Of a DNA stretch of 64,000 nt, positions 34,524 to 42,667 are shown one piece after another. The first letter of the stretch is position 1; the number at the start of each line of letters is the position of its first letter. Location: contig CAXUKO010000005.1 in the NCBI GenBank assembly GCA_964251665.1, positions 1-64,000 on the forward strand, in the 5' to 3' direction. A model generated the notes under the pieces. It did not search any database. It had not been told where the DNA came from and saw only the letters and a list, made by a program, of their open reading frames with translations. The position numbers were made by a program, and so were the translations under genes. This DNA is from JBBQLG01 sp964251665 (GTDB taxonomy: Bacteria; Bacteroidota; Bacteroidia; Cytophagales; Spirosomataceae).

Positions 34524-35423
34524 ATGCTTATTGATACCCCGTCCCGTCGCACATTCCTGATGGCCTCACTGGGCCTTACTGCCGCCCATACCCTGCGGCC
34601 ATTTACCGCCCGGGCGCTTACGCAGGGGCTTACAGCCGGAGAGGTTATTGACCGGATTAAAGCGAACGTGGGCATTCCCTGGCGCGACCAGACGGTTGAT
34701 AATCTGATTGCAGGCACCCCCGAGTTGCCCGTTAAGGGAATTGCCAGCACGATGATGGCTACCCTCGATGTGCTTCAGCGGGCGGCCGCCAAAGGCCTGA
34801 ATATGGTGATCACCCATGAGTCCACCTACTTCTCGCATCAGGACCGCATTGAACCCATACAGCAGGACCCACTTTACCAGCTTAAGCGTGATTTCATCCA
34901 GCAGCATGGTATGGCGGTCTTTCACTTCCACGATCACTGGCATGGGCGTCGTCCTGATGGCATCGCTACGGGTATGATCCAGCAACTGGGCTGGGAGAAG
35001 AACAACGACCCGCAAAACCCGAAACTGTTCACGTTTCCGGAAACATCGCTGGCACGTCTGGCGCAGGGCATGGCGTCCAAACTGAACATCCAGACCATGC
35101 GGGTAATCGGCGATCCGCAGTTGCCGGTCAAACGGGTGATGGCGAGTTGGGGTAATGTCAGCCTGATGCCGGGTATTCCTTATCTGGCGCAGGCCGATGT
35201 GCTGGTGGTTGGGGAAACCCACGAATGGGAACTGGTGGAGTATGTGAAGGACGCCATTACGTCGGGCCAGAAGAAGGGATTAATTATCCTCGGGCATTTG
35301 ATCTCCGAACAGGCCGGGATGAAGTACTGCGCCGAGTGGCTGAAGGGGTTCATCCCGGACGTCCCGGTTGACTACATCGCATCGACAGAACCCTACTGGC
35401 GTCCCGATCATCCTGTTAAATAA
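34524..35423 (+). CDS. NIF3-like dinuclear metal-centre protein with a Tat signal
   Basis: The 299-residue protein has a twin-arginine signal (PSRRTFLMASLGLTAAHT). A NIF3/YbgI-type domain follows, with TAGEVIDRIKANVGIPW, HESTYFSHQDR, FHDHWH, VVGETHEWELVEY and GHLISEQAGMKYCAEWL. His and Glu in these blocks match the dinuclear metal ligands of NIF3. Ordinary NIF3 proteins are cytoplasmic, so Tat export is unusual and would fit folding with bound metal before export. The ATG at 34524 is chosen because it starts the signal. Its substrate is unknown. Confidence 0.78.
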   Translation: MLIDTPSRRTFLMASLGLTAAHTLRPFTARALTQGLTAGEVIDRIKANVGIPWRDQTVDNLIAGTPELPVKGIASTMMATLDVLQRAAAKGLNMVITHESTYFSHQDRIEPIQQDPLYQLKRDFIQQHGMAVFHFHDHWHGRRPDGIATGMIQQLGWEKNNDPQNPKLFTFPETSLARLAQGMASKLNIQTMRVIGDPQLPVKRVMASWGNVSLMPGIPYLAQADVLVVGETHEWELVEYVKDAITSGQKKGLIILGHLISEQAGMKYCAEWLKGFIPDVPVDYIASTEPYWRPDHPVK

Positions 35424-35449
35424 CCCCCTATCAGTTTATCTACAGCCAG

Positions 35450-36157
35450 TTACCGCTTGCGGTGATTGAACTGATCGACCGTCTGAAGTACTGCATGGGT
35501 TAGCTCATATTCTGACGACTGCAGGATAAAATCGTCGGTCAGATGGCAGTAATGTTTGAACTGCTCGGCCTCTTCACCCTTATAATTAGTGGCTTTGGAA
35601 ATAATCAGCTCCAACCGATAGCCTGCTAATTGTTCTTTGCGGTATTGCTGCATCACCACGGCCGCTTTCCGGTCCGACTTGGCCCGTTTGCTGAATAATT
35701 CGTACAGCAGCGTAATGGGCGATTGCGCCAGATTCAGCACCTGATCGCCGGTGAGGCCTTTTTTGGCCGTAGGTTCACTCAGTAACTGCTGTAATTCACG
35801 CTTGAGGTCAGCCTCGCGCTTGCCTTTCACGGTCACCTCTTCCAGCACCACGCCCGTTAACTCAATCTGCTTTTTGAGTTTAATTACCGGGTCTTTGGTT
35901 ACGCCATCCCACATAATTGATGCCCGACCGTGGCTGGGGCTGTTCACGATAATCGAATCGCCGGGTTTAACCTGCAGGTAAAAGGCACCGGACGTATTGG
36001 TACGCCCCACAAACAGGGTGCGCTGGTTGATGACACTCGCGTTATCGACGCCCAGGCCTGTTTCCACATCGAGCACTTTGCCAATGACAAACCGGGGCGC
36101 CTGAGCGTACACCGTAGCAGAAACCAGCAGCAACCAAAAAGCAATCAGAAAACGCAT
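35450..36157 (-). CDS. Exported protein with carboxypeptidase regulatory-like domain
   Basis: The 235-residue protein has a signal peptide (MRFLIAFWLLLVSATVYAQ). A CarboxypepD_reg-like beta-sandwich follows, with IGKVLDVETGLGVDNASV, GRTNTSGAFYLQVKPGDSIIV and LTGVVLEEVTVKGKR, the pattern found at the start of TonB-dependent receptors. No receptor barrel follows; the rest is a helical, charged tail. It is probably periplasmic or outer-membrane associated, with unknown role. It is divergent from the PepSY-like gene across a region containing two tandem CTTAA boxes. The ATG at 36157 fits the signal; one at 36181 would precede it. Confidence 0.75.
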   Translation of the reverse strand: MRFLIAFWLLLVSATVYAQAPRFVIGKVLDVETGLGVDNASVINQRTLFVGRTNTSGAFYLQVKPGDSIIVNSPSHGRASIMWDGVTKDPVIKLKKQIELTGVVLEEVTVKGKREADLKRELQQLLSEPTAKKGLTGDQVLNLAQSPITLLYELFSKRAKSDRKAAVVMQQYRKEQLAGYRLELIISKATNYKGEEAEQFKHYCHLTDDFILQSSEYELTHAVLQTVDQFNHRKR

Positions 36158-36210
36158 AGCGTGTAGAACAGTCAGAACCACAAAATTAACAAGCCTGAAA
36201 CGATTCGGGT

Positions 36211-36276
36211 CTTAAACTTTCTTAAAACCGCTGTTGGGCTGAAACGAAAATTAATTTGGTCTTAAGCACTTCTTAA
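36211..36276. promoter_or_regulatory. Two tandem CTTAA boxes, PmrA/QseB-like operator candidates
   Basis: CTTAA occurs at 36211-36215 and 36221-36225 (10-bp period), and again at 36261-36265 and 36272-36276 (11-bp period). Both pairs begin with the same lead, GGTCTTAA. Paired half-sites one helical turn apart are how OmpR-family regulators bind, and CTTAA-N5-CTTAA resembles the PmrA box. They lie 47-112 bp before the PepSY-like gene and 54-119 bp before the divergent gene. A matching pair lies beside the two-component operon at 40635. Confidence 0.55.
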
Positions 36277-36322
36277 GGTCGCCGAAAGACTTTCGTAGCG
36301 TAATCAAACCCCATAAGTAACG

Positions 36323-37642
36323 ATGAAACGCTTCATTTTGTCAGTTTCGGTGCTCAGCACCCTGCTTTTGGCCGGTCAGTATGGCCAGGCTGCCCCAGCT
36401 ACAACGGCCGTTTTCGCCCGTGCCACAGCCGCTCCGTCGGTCACAAAACTACCGTCGGCCAGTTTACCCGCTTCGGTAAAATCGTACCTCGATCAGAATT
36501 ACAAGGGGTATTCTTTAGTTAAAGTCGAAAAAGCCTTCGCGGGTGATGGCCGGGGTATGGCCCGTCGCGACGGTGATAACGCAAGCCGCACGGTGACCGG
36601 TACGAAGGTGAAATTTTTGCTCAACAACGTACCTTTCGATCTGTTTTTTACCGCGAATGGTCAGTTTGCCGGTACCCACGCACCCGGCCCGCGCGGAGAG
36701 GTGAATAAATCAGCTTACCTGACGGCGAACCAGCTACCCGCCAGTGTGCGCGATTATCTGGGCAAAAACTACAAAAACTATACGTTCCTGAAAGCCGAAA
36801 CCCGCCAGTCGCCAACGGGTTCGGTGCGGCATTACAACGTCGATATTCTGATCAATGACCAGCGGGCGAGTCTGCACTTTGATAGTACCGGCACCTTCCG
36901 CGATGCGCATATCCGGGCGGCTCAACCCGACAACGTGGGTGTCAGCTACCTCTCCCGCACTGAGTTACCGGCACCCATTGCCAGCGTGCTGACCAGCCAG
37001 TATGCCAGTCAGACCTACGTGCTGGGCGAACAGCGCACCGGCCCGAACGGTATAGAATATGCCGTTGAACTGGCCTCGGCCAACACCCTGACCCGGCTGC
37101 ATTTTGATGCCAATGGCAACGTCCTGCTGCGTCCAAACCGACCCGACGGACGTGGCCCCGGCGGACGCGGTGACGACCGTGGCCGGATGGGCAAAGCTCC
37201 GCAACATGGCCCGATGGATAGTCCGGGCCGCGAACGTCCGGGACAGGATCGGTCGGGCCGCGAACGGTGGGGCGGCAACCAGCGCGGCCAGAACGGCCCC
37301 CGGCAGGATCGCGTTGGAAGCGTCGGGAATAACCGTCGGAGAAACGAGCGTCCGGGAAGCGTTCTTCCAGGAAGGGCGCTTCCCGGACAAGGTGGCCCAC
37401 AGGCAGGTGGCCCCCGCGCTGAAGTCAATCAGCAAATTTTACTGGATACCAGTACCCTGCCAGCATCAGTGACGACCTATCTGAAAGCCAATTTCAGCGG
37501 GTATACCTTCCTGAAAGCCAACGTACACAACGCTAACGGTACCCCGGCAGAATACGTCACGGACATAGCCGTTGGTAAGGGGCTCTACAAACTCCGATTT
37601 GCCGCAAATGGCGATGTGCTGATGGCGGAAGCGAGGAATTAA
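36323..37642 (+). CDS. Exported four-repeat PepSY-like protein with a Gly/Arg-rich linker
   Basis: The 439-residue protein has a signal peptide (cleavage near GQAAPA). Four PepSY-like (DUF2874-type) units start near residues 48, 138, 214 and 379, each opening LPASVxxYLxxNYxxYxFLK and closing on a beta strand such as LHFDSTG or LRFAANGDVLM. Residues about 271-368 between units three and four form a low-complexity Gly/Arg/Pro/Asp-rich linker (GRERPGQDRSGRER). In Bacteroidota such proteins are periplasmic and often lie beside two-component systems, as here. Tandem CTTAA boxes upstream suggest control by the regulator encoded at 39215-39898. Confidence 0.82.
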   Translation: MKRFILSVSVLSTLLLAGQYGQAAPATTAVFARATAAPSVTKLPSASLPASVKSYLDQNYKGYSLVKVEKAFAGDGRGMARRDGDNASRTVTGTKVKFLLNNVPFDLFFTANGQFAGTHAPGPRGEVNKSAYLTANQLPASVRDYLGKNYKNYTFLKAETRQSPTGSVRHYNVDILINDQRASLHFDSTGTFRDAHIRAAQPDNVGVSYLSRTELPAPIASVLTSQYASQTYVLGEQRTGPNGIEYAVELASANTLTRLHFDANGNVLLRPNRPDGRGPGGRGDDRGRMGKAPQHGPMDSPGRERPGQDRSGRERWGGNQRGQNGPRQDRVGSVGNNRRRNERPGSVLPGRALPGQGGPQAGGPRAEVNQQILLDTSTLPASVTTYLKANFSGYTFLKANVHNANGTPAEYVTDIAVGKGLYKLRFAANGDVLMAEARN

Positions 37643-37673
37643 TCACCTCACCGCATCGGCGGCCCGGCTCACA

Positions 37674-37743
37674 GCCCCTCTCCTAAAACAGGAGGGGGGA
37701 GAACTACCGAGTCTGCTCCCCTCTCCTGTTTTAGGAGAGGGGC
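37674..37743. repeat. Intergenic hairpin, CCCCTCTCC family
   Basis: The arms 37674-37694 and 37723-37743 are perfectly complementary over 21 bp (CCCCTCTCCTGTTTTAGGAG-type). The outer flanks CTCACC and GGTGAG also pair loosely, so the whole element runs from about 37646 to 37755. Each arm is also partly self-complementary (CTCCT..AGGAG). It follows the PepSY-like gene and probably serves as its 3' hairpin. Confidence 0.7.
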
Positions 37744-37754
37744 CGGGGGTGAGG

Positions 37755-37783
37755 TGTTGGGTTCTCAAACCCGACACTTTTTT
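37755..37783 (+). terminator. Hairpin with T-run, related to the 10348 repeat family
   Basis: TGTTGGGTT (from 37755) and AACCCGACA (to 37776) form a 9-bp stem with one G-U pair and a 4-nt loop. CTTTTTTG follows, giving a canonical terminator form on the plus strand. The arm words match the nested repeat at 10348-10413. Confidence 0.6.
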
Positions 37784-37879
37784 GTGGAGAAAGTATTATC
37801 AAAGCTGTTTAGATATCTGAATCATAATTCTAAACAGACTCACCTTTTAAATACGCTATATCTTGGAGATATGGCGTAT

Positions 37880-39211
37880 TTAATCCGATACTTTTGGCAG
37901 CATTACCCGCACCCGGAACTGCTCGCCAGTCTGATCGAGAGTAAGTTGACCACCCTGCAACCGGACCAGCTGACTACTGATCCACAAACCCAAGCCGTAG
38001 CCTTCCCGAAGCGTATCAGCACGGTAAAACTCGCGGGTGAGCAAGGCAGGGTCGAGCAGAATGGCCGTCGTCGTATTCACCAGTGACCACTCAACTTTTT
38101 CTTCTTCCAGGGTTAGCAGGAGCGTCAGCGTCGTATCGGGTCGGGCATATTTAATGGCGTTGTCGAGCAGGTTAATCAGCACATTGGTCAGTTTATCGCG
38201 GTCTGCCTGCACCGTTAGCGCATCGGCGGTGTCGGGTAGCTGAATATTCAGGAACAGGCTTCGTTCCGTCAGGCGATGCTGATACCGCTCGGCCAACCAC
38301 AGTGTCATGTCGTCCAAAGCTACAGGTTCAGGACGGATAGTAAGCGTACCGGCGCGGTACTGACTCATCAGCAGCAAATCATCAACCAAGCGACTCAGCC
38401 GACGCAGTTCATCCAACTGGCTCTGTAATAAAGCCCGCTCGCGGTCGCCGGGATTCGCGTTCAGGGCCACTTCCAGCTCCGCGCGAAGAATGCTCAATGG
38501 CGTCCGCAACTCGTGCGATGCCGACGCAAAGAAATTCTGCTGACTGTCGATGGCCTCCCGAATCCGCGTCAGCATACCATTAATTGTTTCGGATAATTCC
38601 TGCAACTCATCACCGGACGACGGCACAGGGAGCGGTTCGTACTGCTCCGTTACATTCAGGGTTTGCGCCCGCCGGATAACCATACGGAGCGGCTGGAGCA
38701 GAAAGCCACTCAGCACATAAGCTGTTACACCGGACGCCAGCACACTGATAAACAACGTAATAGCCAACAGCCAGCCAACCTGCCGCAGTTCACTATGCAA
38801 AGGCCGGTCGCTCTGACCAATGGCCAGTACCAACTGCCCCGATTCATCGGCGAGCGTTTGAACCGACCACCCAATGTGGAGTGTGTCGGCCGTTATGACG
38901 GAGCCAGCCGCCGTTGGCTGAACCGTTTTGGGAAAATTGGGTGATCGGTAGAGTTGCCGCCGGAAGCCATCGGCCGTTTGCCAGAGCGCGAGGGCTTCGC
39001 CTGTTGCCGGCAATGGGATCACCAACGGATACACCGATGCGCGTTCACTCAGCAAGGTAGCCCGGTCTGTCAGAGTGCGGTCGTTTTGCCCAATCAGCAC
39101 CGTTCGGAGGTGGGCGTAGAGGTACACGGCGGCTCCTGCGAAGCAGCCGAAAAACGTCAGGCCAAAGACCAGCCCAATTTTAACGCGCAGACTTACCGAG
39201 CGAGGGCGCAT
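37880..39211 (-). CDS. Sensor histidine kinase
   Basis: The 443-residue inner-membrane kinase has helix one at about residues 10-32 and a periplasmic sensor of about 110 residues. Helix two is at about 146-170 and is followed by a HAMP-like linker (QPLRMVIRRAQ). HisKA contains FFASASHELRTPL with phospho-accepting His233. HATPase_c contains the N-box NVLINLLDNAIKYA and the G-box GYGLGLWIS. It resembles CusS/QseC-type kinases. The gene starts 3 bp after the response regulator stop, so the two are co-transcribed. The signal sensed is unknown. Confidence 0.92.
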   Translation of the reverse strand: MRPRSVSLRVKIGLVFGLTFFGCFAGAAVYLYAHLRTVLIGQNDRTLTDRATLLSERASVYPLVIPLPATGEALALWQTADGFRRQLYRSPNFPKTVQPTAAGSVITADTLHIGWSVQTLADESGQLVLAIGQSDRPLHSELRQVGWLLAITLFISVLASGVTAYVLSGFLLQPLRMVIRRAQTLNVTEQYEPLPVPSSGDELQELSETINGMLTRIREAIDSQQNFFASASHELRTPLSILRAELEVALNANPGDRERALLQSQLDELRRLSRLVDDLLLMSQYRAGTLTIRPEPVALDDMTLWLAERYQHRLTERSLFLNIQLPDTADALTVQADRDKLTNVLINLLDNAIKYARPDTTLTLLLTLEEEKVEWSLVNTTTAILLDPALLTREFYRADTLREGYGLGLWISSQLVRLQGGQLTLDQTGEQFRVRVMLPKVSD

Positions 39212-39214
39212 GGG

Positions 39215-39898
39215 TCAGCGAACAACTAAAGTACCCCGCAACCGATAGCCAACCCCCACGACGGTTTCAAGCAGGGCGGGCGAAAAATCACGGTCGATCT
39301 TTTTGCGCAACTGATGCAAGTGAACCTCCACCACGTTACTACTCCGGTCAAAATCCGTCTCCCACACCTTTTCGGCAATCTGCGCTTTCGACAGCACCCG
39401 ATTCGCATTGCGCAGCAGTAGTTCCAGCAATTGATACTCGCGGGGCGTAAGCGCAATGCGTTGCCCACTGCGGCTCACTTCGCGACTGGCCAGGTCCATA
39501 ATCAGATCCTCGACCTGCCAAACGGGTTGACGACTGCCGGCCAACTGTCGCTGCACGGTACGGATACGCGCCAGCAACTCATTTAGGTCAAACGGTTTAC
39601 GCAGGTAATCTACCGCGCCAAGGTCCAGACCTTTCACTACATGTTCGGGCTGACTGAGGGCACTAAGAATAATTATTGGCGTGTCGATGCCGTATTCGCG
39701 CAGATTACGTAGCACATCAAAGCCGGTGGTACCGGGTAGCATCAGATCGAGCAGAATCAGGTCGTAATGGCCAACGGCGGCATCTTCCTGACCGGCTGAT
39801 CCGGTCAAAGCCACATCGACGGTGTAACCAGCCTGCCCCAGCCCATTTTTCAAATGCGTGGCCAGCTTTTCTTCGTCATCAACAATCAGGATTTTCAT
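39215..39898 (-). CDS. OmpR-family response regulator
   Basis: The 227-residue regulator has a receiver domain at residues 1-115 (VDDEE acidic pocket, phospho-acceptor Asp51 in LLDLMLPG, conserved Lys101 in YLRKPF). A C-terminal winged-helix domain follows (LTPREYQLLELLLRN, SSNVVEVHLHQLRKKI, VVGVGYRLRG). It is closest in form to the CusR/QseB/PmrA group. Its start overlaps the stop of the upstream gene by one base, and the kinase follows 3 bp after its own stop. Paired CTTAA boxes at 40635 and 36211-36276 are plausible targets. Confidence 0.93.
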   Translation of the reverse strand: MKILIVDDEEKLATHLKNGLGQAGYTVDVALTGSAGQEDAAVGHYDLILLDLMLPGTTGFDVLRNLREYGIDTPIIILSALSQPEHVVKGLDLGAVDYLRKPFDLNELLARIRTVQRQLAGSRQPVWQVEDLIMDLASREVSRSGQRIALTPREYQLLELLLRNANRVLSKAQIAEKVWETDFDRSSNVVEVHLHQLRKKIDRDFSPALLETVVGVGYRLRGTLVVR

Positions 39899-40551
39899 TA
39901 GAACGCATACGTTTTACCAGCAATGGTGAGTGAACTGGGGCGAATAACGGCCCGGCCCGTTTGGTTAACGAACCCGGCTGCCGGGCGTTGATAGCCGCTG
40001 AAGCCAACGCGGTCGGCGGGGTTGAGTAAAGGGGCGAGCAGGTCGCTCTGATGCGGCCGTAATTCGAGCAGGTAGGTTTTGTCGATGAGCAAACCAATCA
40101 AGTGCCCGCGCCCATCGGTCAGCGTACCCGTCAGCGTGCCCGAAGTCTGGACAAATTCACCTGACTGCGGGGTCGGGGGCGGCAGGCGTCTCAGATCGAG
40201 TATTGTACCCGTCTCGGCCTGTCGTAAACGCAGCAGCCGATACGGCTTAACATGCCCCCGGTCGTGTCGGCGCTCGGCCCGTTCTGGTCGGACCGCGTCT
40301 GGCCCGCCACGCGGAGCCATAGCCTCGGCATCGACCCGCTGGCCCACTGGCCCGATAGCCAGCACACTTCCGGCCGCATGAGGAGGAAAGCGCAGGGCCA
40401 CCGCATCACCTGCCGGGGGTTGCAGCCGTAAGCCTTCGTAATCGCCGATAGGATTGGTGACGTAGCCCGTCACCCGACCCGATACCAACACAGTAGGCGG
40501 CTGTGCGAAAGCGCTGGTTATGAGGAGAAAAAAGGCGTAGTAATAGTTCAT
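39898..40551 (-). CDS. Exported hypothetical protein, first gene of the two-component operon
   Basis: The 217-residue protein has a short signal peptide (YYYAFFLLITSAFA). The mature part is beta-rich: VLVSGRVTGYVTNPIGDYEGLRLQ, then LRFPPHAAGSVLAIGPVGQRVDAEA, a basic His/Arg-rich stretch (RPERAERRHDRGHVK) and LLIDKTYLLELRPHQSDLL. No family is recognised. Its stop overlaps the regulator's start by one base (TAATG), so it is translationally coupled to it. A periplasmic partner or target of the sensor kinase is a reasonable inference. Confidence 0.65.
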   Translation of the reverse strand: MNYYYAFFLLITSAFAQPPTVLVSGRVTGYVTNPIGDYEGLRLQPPAGDAVALRFPPHAAGSVLAIGPVGQRVDAEAMAPRGGPDAVRPERAERRHDRGHVKPYRLLRLRQAETGTILDLRRLPPPTPQSGEFVQTSGTLTGTLTDGRGHLIGLLIDKTYLLELRPHQSDLLAPLLNPADRVGFSGYQRPAAGFVNQTGRAVIRPSSLTIAGKTYAF

Positions 40552-40634
40552 TGACTGAATCGCGGGGTTGTAGATCCGGCGGGAATAGTAACCGTAAATA
40601 TCAGGGACAAGCCTTAGAAACGGCTGAAGGTGAG

Positions 40635-40650
40635 ATTAAATTTTCTTAAG
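40635..40650. promoter_or_regulatory. Tandem TTAA box beside the two-component operon
   Basis: ATTAA (40635-40639) and CTTAA (40645-40649) are spaced by exactly 10 bp, reading GATTAAATTTTCTTAAG. This matches the boxes before the PepSY-like gene. It lies 84 bp before the start of the operon's first gene and 76 bp before the divergent radical SAM gene, so either could be the target. Confidence 0.5.
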
Positions 40651-40725
40651 CTGGTTTGCCAATCAAAGCAAGATATAGTTAAAGAAAAGAATAATTACCC
40701 CTATCTTGTATTATAAATCAACGAT

Positions 40726-41784
40726 ATGACTGGCGAATACAAAAGAGGTAGAGGAGCGCAGTTTAATACGCACAACCGGTTTCAGGCGCGGCAACTGGAA
40801 CCGGACACAGTATTACCGCCTGATGATGACTTCCCCGAACCAACGGTAAAAACGCAGTATTTCACCGAATTCCCGAAGCAGATCATCAGCCGGACAACCA
40901 GTCCTGATATACACAACGCAACGTCTATCAATCCGTATCAGGGTTGCGAGCATGGCTGCATTTACTGCTACGCCCGACCAACGCACGAGTTCTGGGGCTT
41001 CTCGGCGGGGCTGGATTTTGAGAGCCGAATTATGGTTAAGAAAAACGCGCCCGCGTTACTGGAGAAGCAATTCATGACTAAGTCGTACCAACCCGACGTC
41101 ATTCACCTGTCGGGCAACACGGACTGTTACCAACCCGCCGAGCGTGAGTTTAAGCTAACCCGCCAACTGCTTGACCTGTGCTTGCGCTACCGGCATCCGG
41201 TCGATATTATCACCAAAAATGCCCTGATTCTCCGCGATCTGGATATTCTCAGTCAGATGGCCGCGCTGAACCTTGTGAACGTCTACATCACACTAACGAC
41301 GCTGAATGAAGAACTACGGTTAGCGATGGAGCCACGCACGGTCACCGCAACCCGGCGTTTGCGCGTAATGCAGCAGTTAACCGACGCGGGCATTCCGGTT
41401 GGGGTGATGACTTCGCCAATCATTCCCAGCCTGAACGACCATGAAATCCCGGCGCTGATCGAAGCGGCAGCCAATCACGGTGCGCGCTGGGCGGGTTATA
41501 CCGTCGTGCGGCTCAATGGCCCGCTCGAACCCCTGTTCGATGACTGGCTGCGGGCCAACTTCCCCGACCGTGCCGACCGGGTCATGAACCAGATTCGGTC
41601 CTGTCATGGCGGCAAAGCGGGCGATTCGCGGTTTAGTACCCGTATGTCGGGCGAAGGGCCGTTTGCCGATCAGATCAGGCTGTTACACCGCGTTGCGAGC
41701 CAGAAGTTTATGGCCGGACGTTCGTTACCCGCGCTGGATATGACGCAGTTCCGGCCGGACGGGCAGTTGAGGTTGTTTCAGTGA
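40726..41784 (+). CDS. PA0069-family radical SAM protein
   Basis: The 352-residue protein has the radical SAM cluster motif CEHGCIYCYARP, whose three Cys bind the [4Fe-4S] cluster in the CxxxCxxC pattern, within NPYQGCEHGCIYC typical of the PA0069/SplB-like family. RTTSPDI and HLSGNTDCYQPAE are further family blocks, and GVMTSPIIPSLND lies late in the barrel. The exact reaction of this family is not established. It is monocistronic and divergent from the two-component operon. Confidence 0.88.
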   Translation: MTGEYKRGRGAQFNTHNRFQARQLEPDTVLPPDDDFPEPTVKTQYFTEFPKQIISRTTSPDIHNATSINPYQGCEHGCIYCYARPTHEFWGFSAGLDFESRIMVKKNAPALLEKQFMTKSYQPDVIHLSGNTDCYQPAEREFKLTRQLLDLCLRYRHPVDIITKNALILRDLDILSQMAALNLVNVYITLTTLNEELRLAMEPRTVTATRRLRVMQQLTDAGIPVGVMTSPIIPSLNDHEIPALIEAAANHGARWAGYTVVRLNGPLEPLFDDWLRANFPDRADRVMNQIRSCHGGKAGDSRFSTRMSGEGPFADQIRLLHRVASQKFMAGRSLPALDMTQFRPDGQLRLFQ

Positions 41785-41882
41785 GGGAGAGGTCAGACTG
41801 ACCAAGAATACAGCAAATGCACTGGCCCTAACATCGACGGTTTGCCGGTAAATGCCGAAATTGGCCGCTTACTGCAATCAAC

Positions 41883-42656
41883 ATGACAGCTCAACCCAGC
41901 ACGGCAACGACTCATCTGTTTCGGATACCCGCCATTTTTGCACCTTATTCCAGACTGGTTGCGGCTGAAAGCACCCGGCATGGCGGTATCAGCCCCGCCC
42001 CGTACCAGAGCCTGAATCTGGGCTACAACACCGACGATACCCCCGAAAACACGACCGAAAACCGTCGTCTCTTCTTTACCGCGCTGGGCATCGACCCGGC
42101 TCAGGTCGCTTCCTCACATCAGTGTCACGGCACCCGGATACTAACCGCAACGGAACCCGGCCGCTTCGATGGCTACGATGCGCTGATGACCAATGTACCC
42201 GGCCTGTTTGTGGCCGTCAGCATTGCCGACTGTGTACCCGTTCTGATTTATGATTCAGTCACTCAGGCCGTAGCCGCTGTTCATGCCGGATGGCGCGGCA
42301 CGGTGGGCGAGATCGTTGGCAAGACAGTACGGGCCATGCACGACCAGTACGGAACCCGGCCAGCGGATTGCTTTGCTTACGTAGGTACCTGCATTGACGA
42401 AACCTCCTTTGCCGTAAGTTCGGACACTGCCAATGCATTTGCGCCGGAGTTTGTGCAGCCGGGCCAACAGTCGGGCAAATTCTTAGTTGATCTGAAAGCG
42501 GCCAATGCCCGTCAACTGACCGACTTCGGCATTCCATCGGCACAAATCAGCCGTTCGCCTTTTTCGACCGTTCTCAATAACGCTGATTATTTTTCGCACC
42601 GCGCCGAACAGGGACAAACGGGCCGGATGCTGGCCGTAATTGGGGTAAAACCATAA
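41883..42656 (+). CDS. pgeF: Peptidoglycan editing factor PgeF (YfiH / multicopper-like laccase domain)
   Basis: The 257-residue enzyme is of the YfiH/LACC1 family, which in bacteria removes wrongly built muropeptide precursors and in related proteins acts on purine nucleosides. The zinc-binding triad is visible: His in SSHQCHGT, Cys in VSIADCVPVL and His in AAVHAGWRGT. The lead ESTRHGGISPAPYQSLNLGYNTDD is diagnostic. No signal peptide is present. The following 128-residue gene starts 11 bp downstream and is probably co-transcribed. Confidence 0.92.
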   Translation: MTAQPSTATTHLFRIPAIFAPYSRLVAAESTRHGGISPAPYQSLNLGYNTDDTPENTTENRRLFFTALGIDPAQVASSHQCHGTRILTATEPGRFDGYDALMTNVPGLFVAVSIADCVPVLIYDSVTQAVAAVHAGWRGTVGEIVGKTVRAMHDQYGTRPADCFAYVGTCIDETSFAVSSDTANAFAPEFVQPGQQSGKFLVDLKAANARQLTDFGIPSAQISRSPFSTVLNNADYFSHRAEQGQTGRMLAVIGVKP

Positions 42657-42667
42657 TCAATCCACTC

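Noticed and set aside
36942..37435. Three overlapping antisense frames of 137-156 codons opposite the PepSY-like gene
   Set aside because: They arise from the GC-rich Gly/Arg/Pro linker, are Pro/Arg-rich themselves, and lack start context or family similarity.
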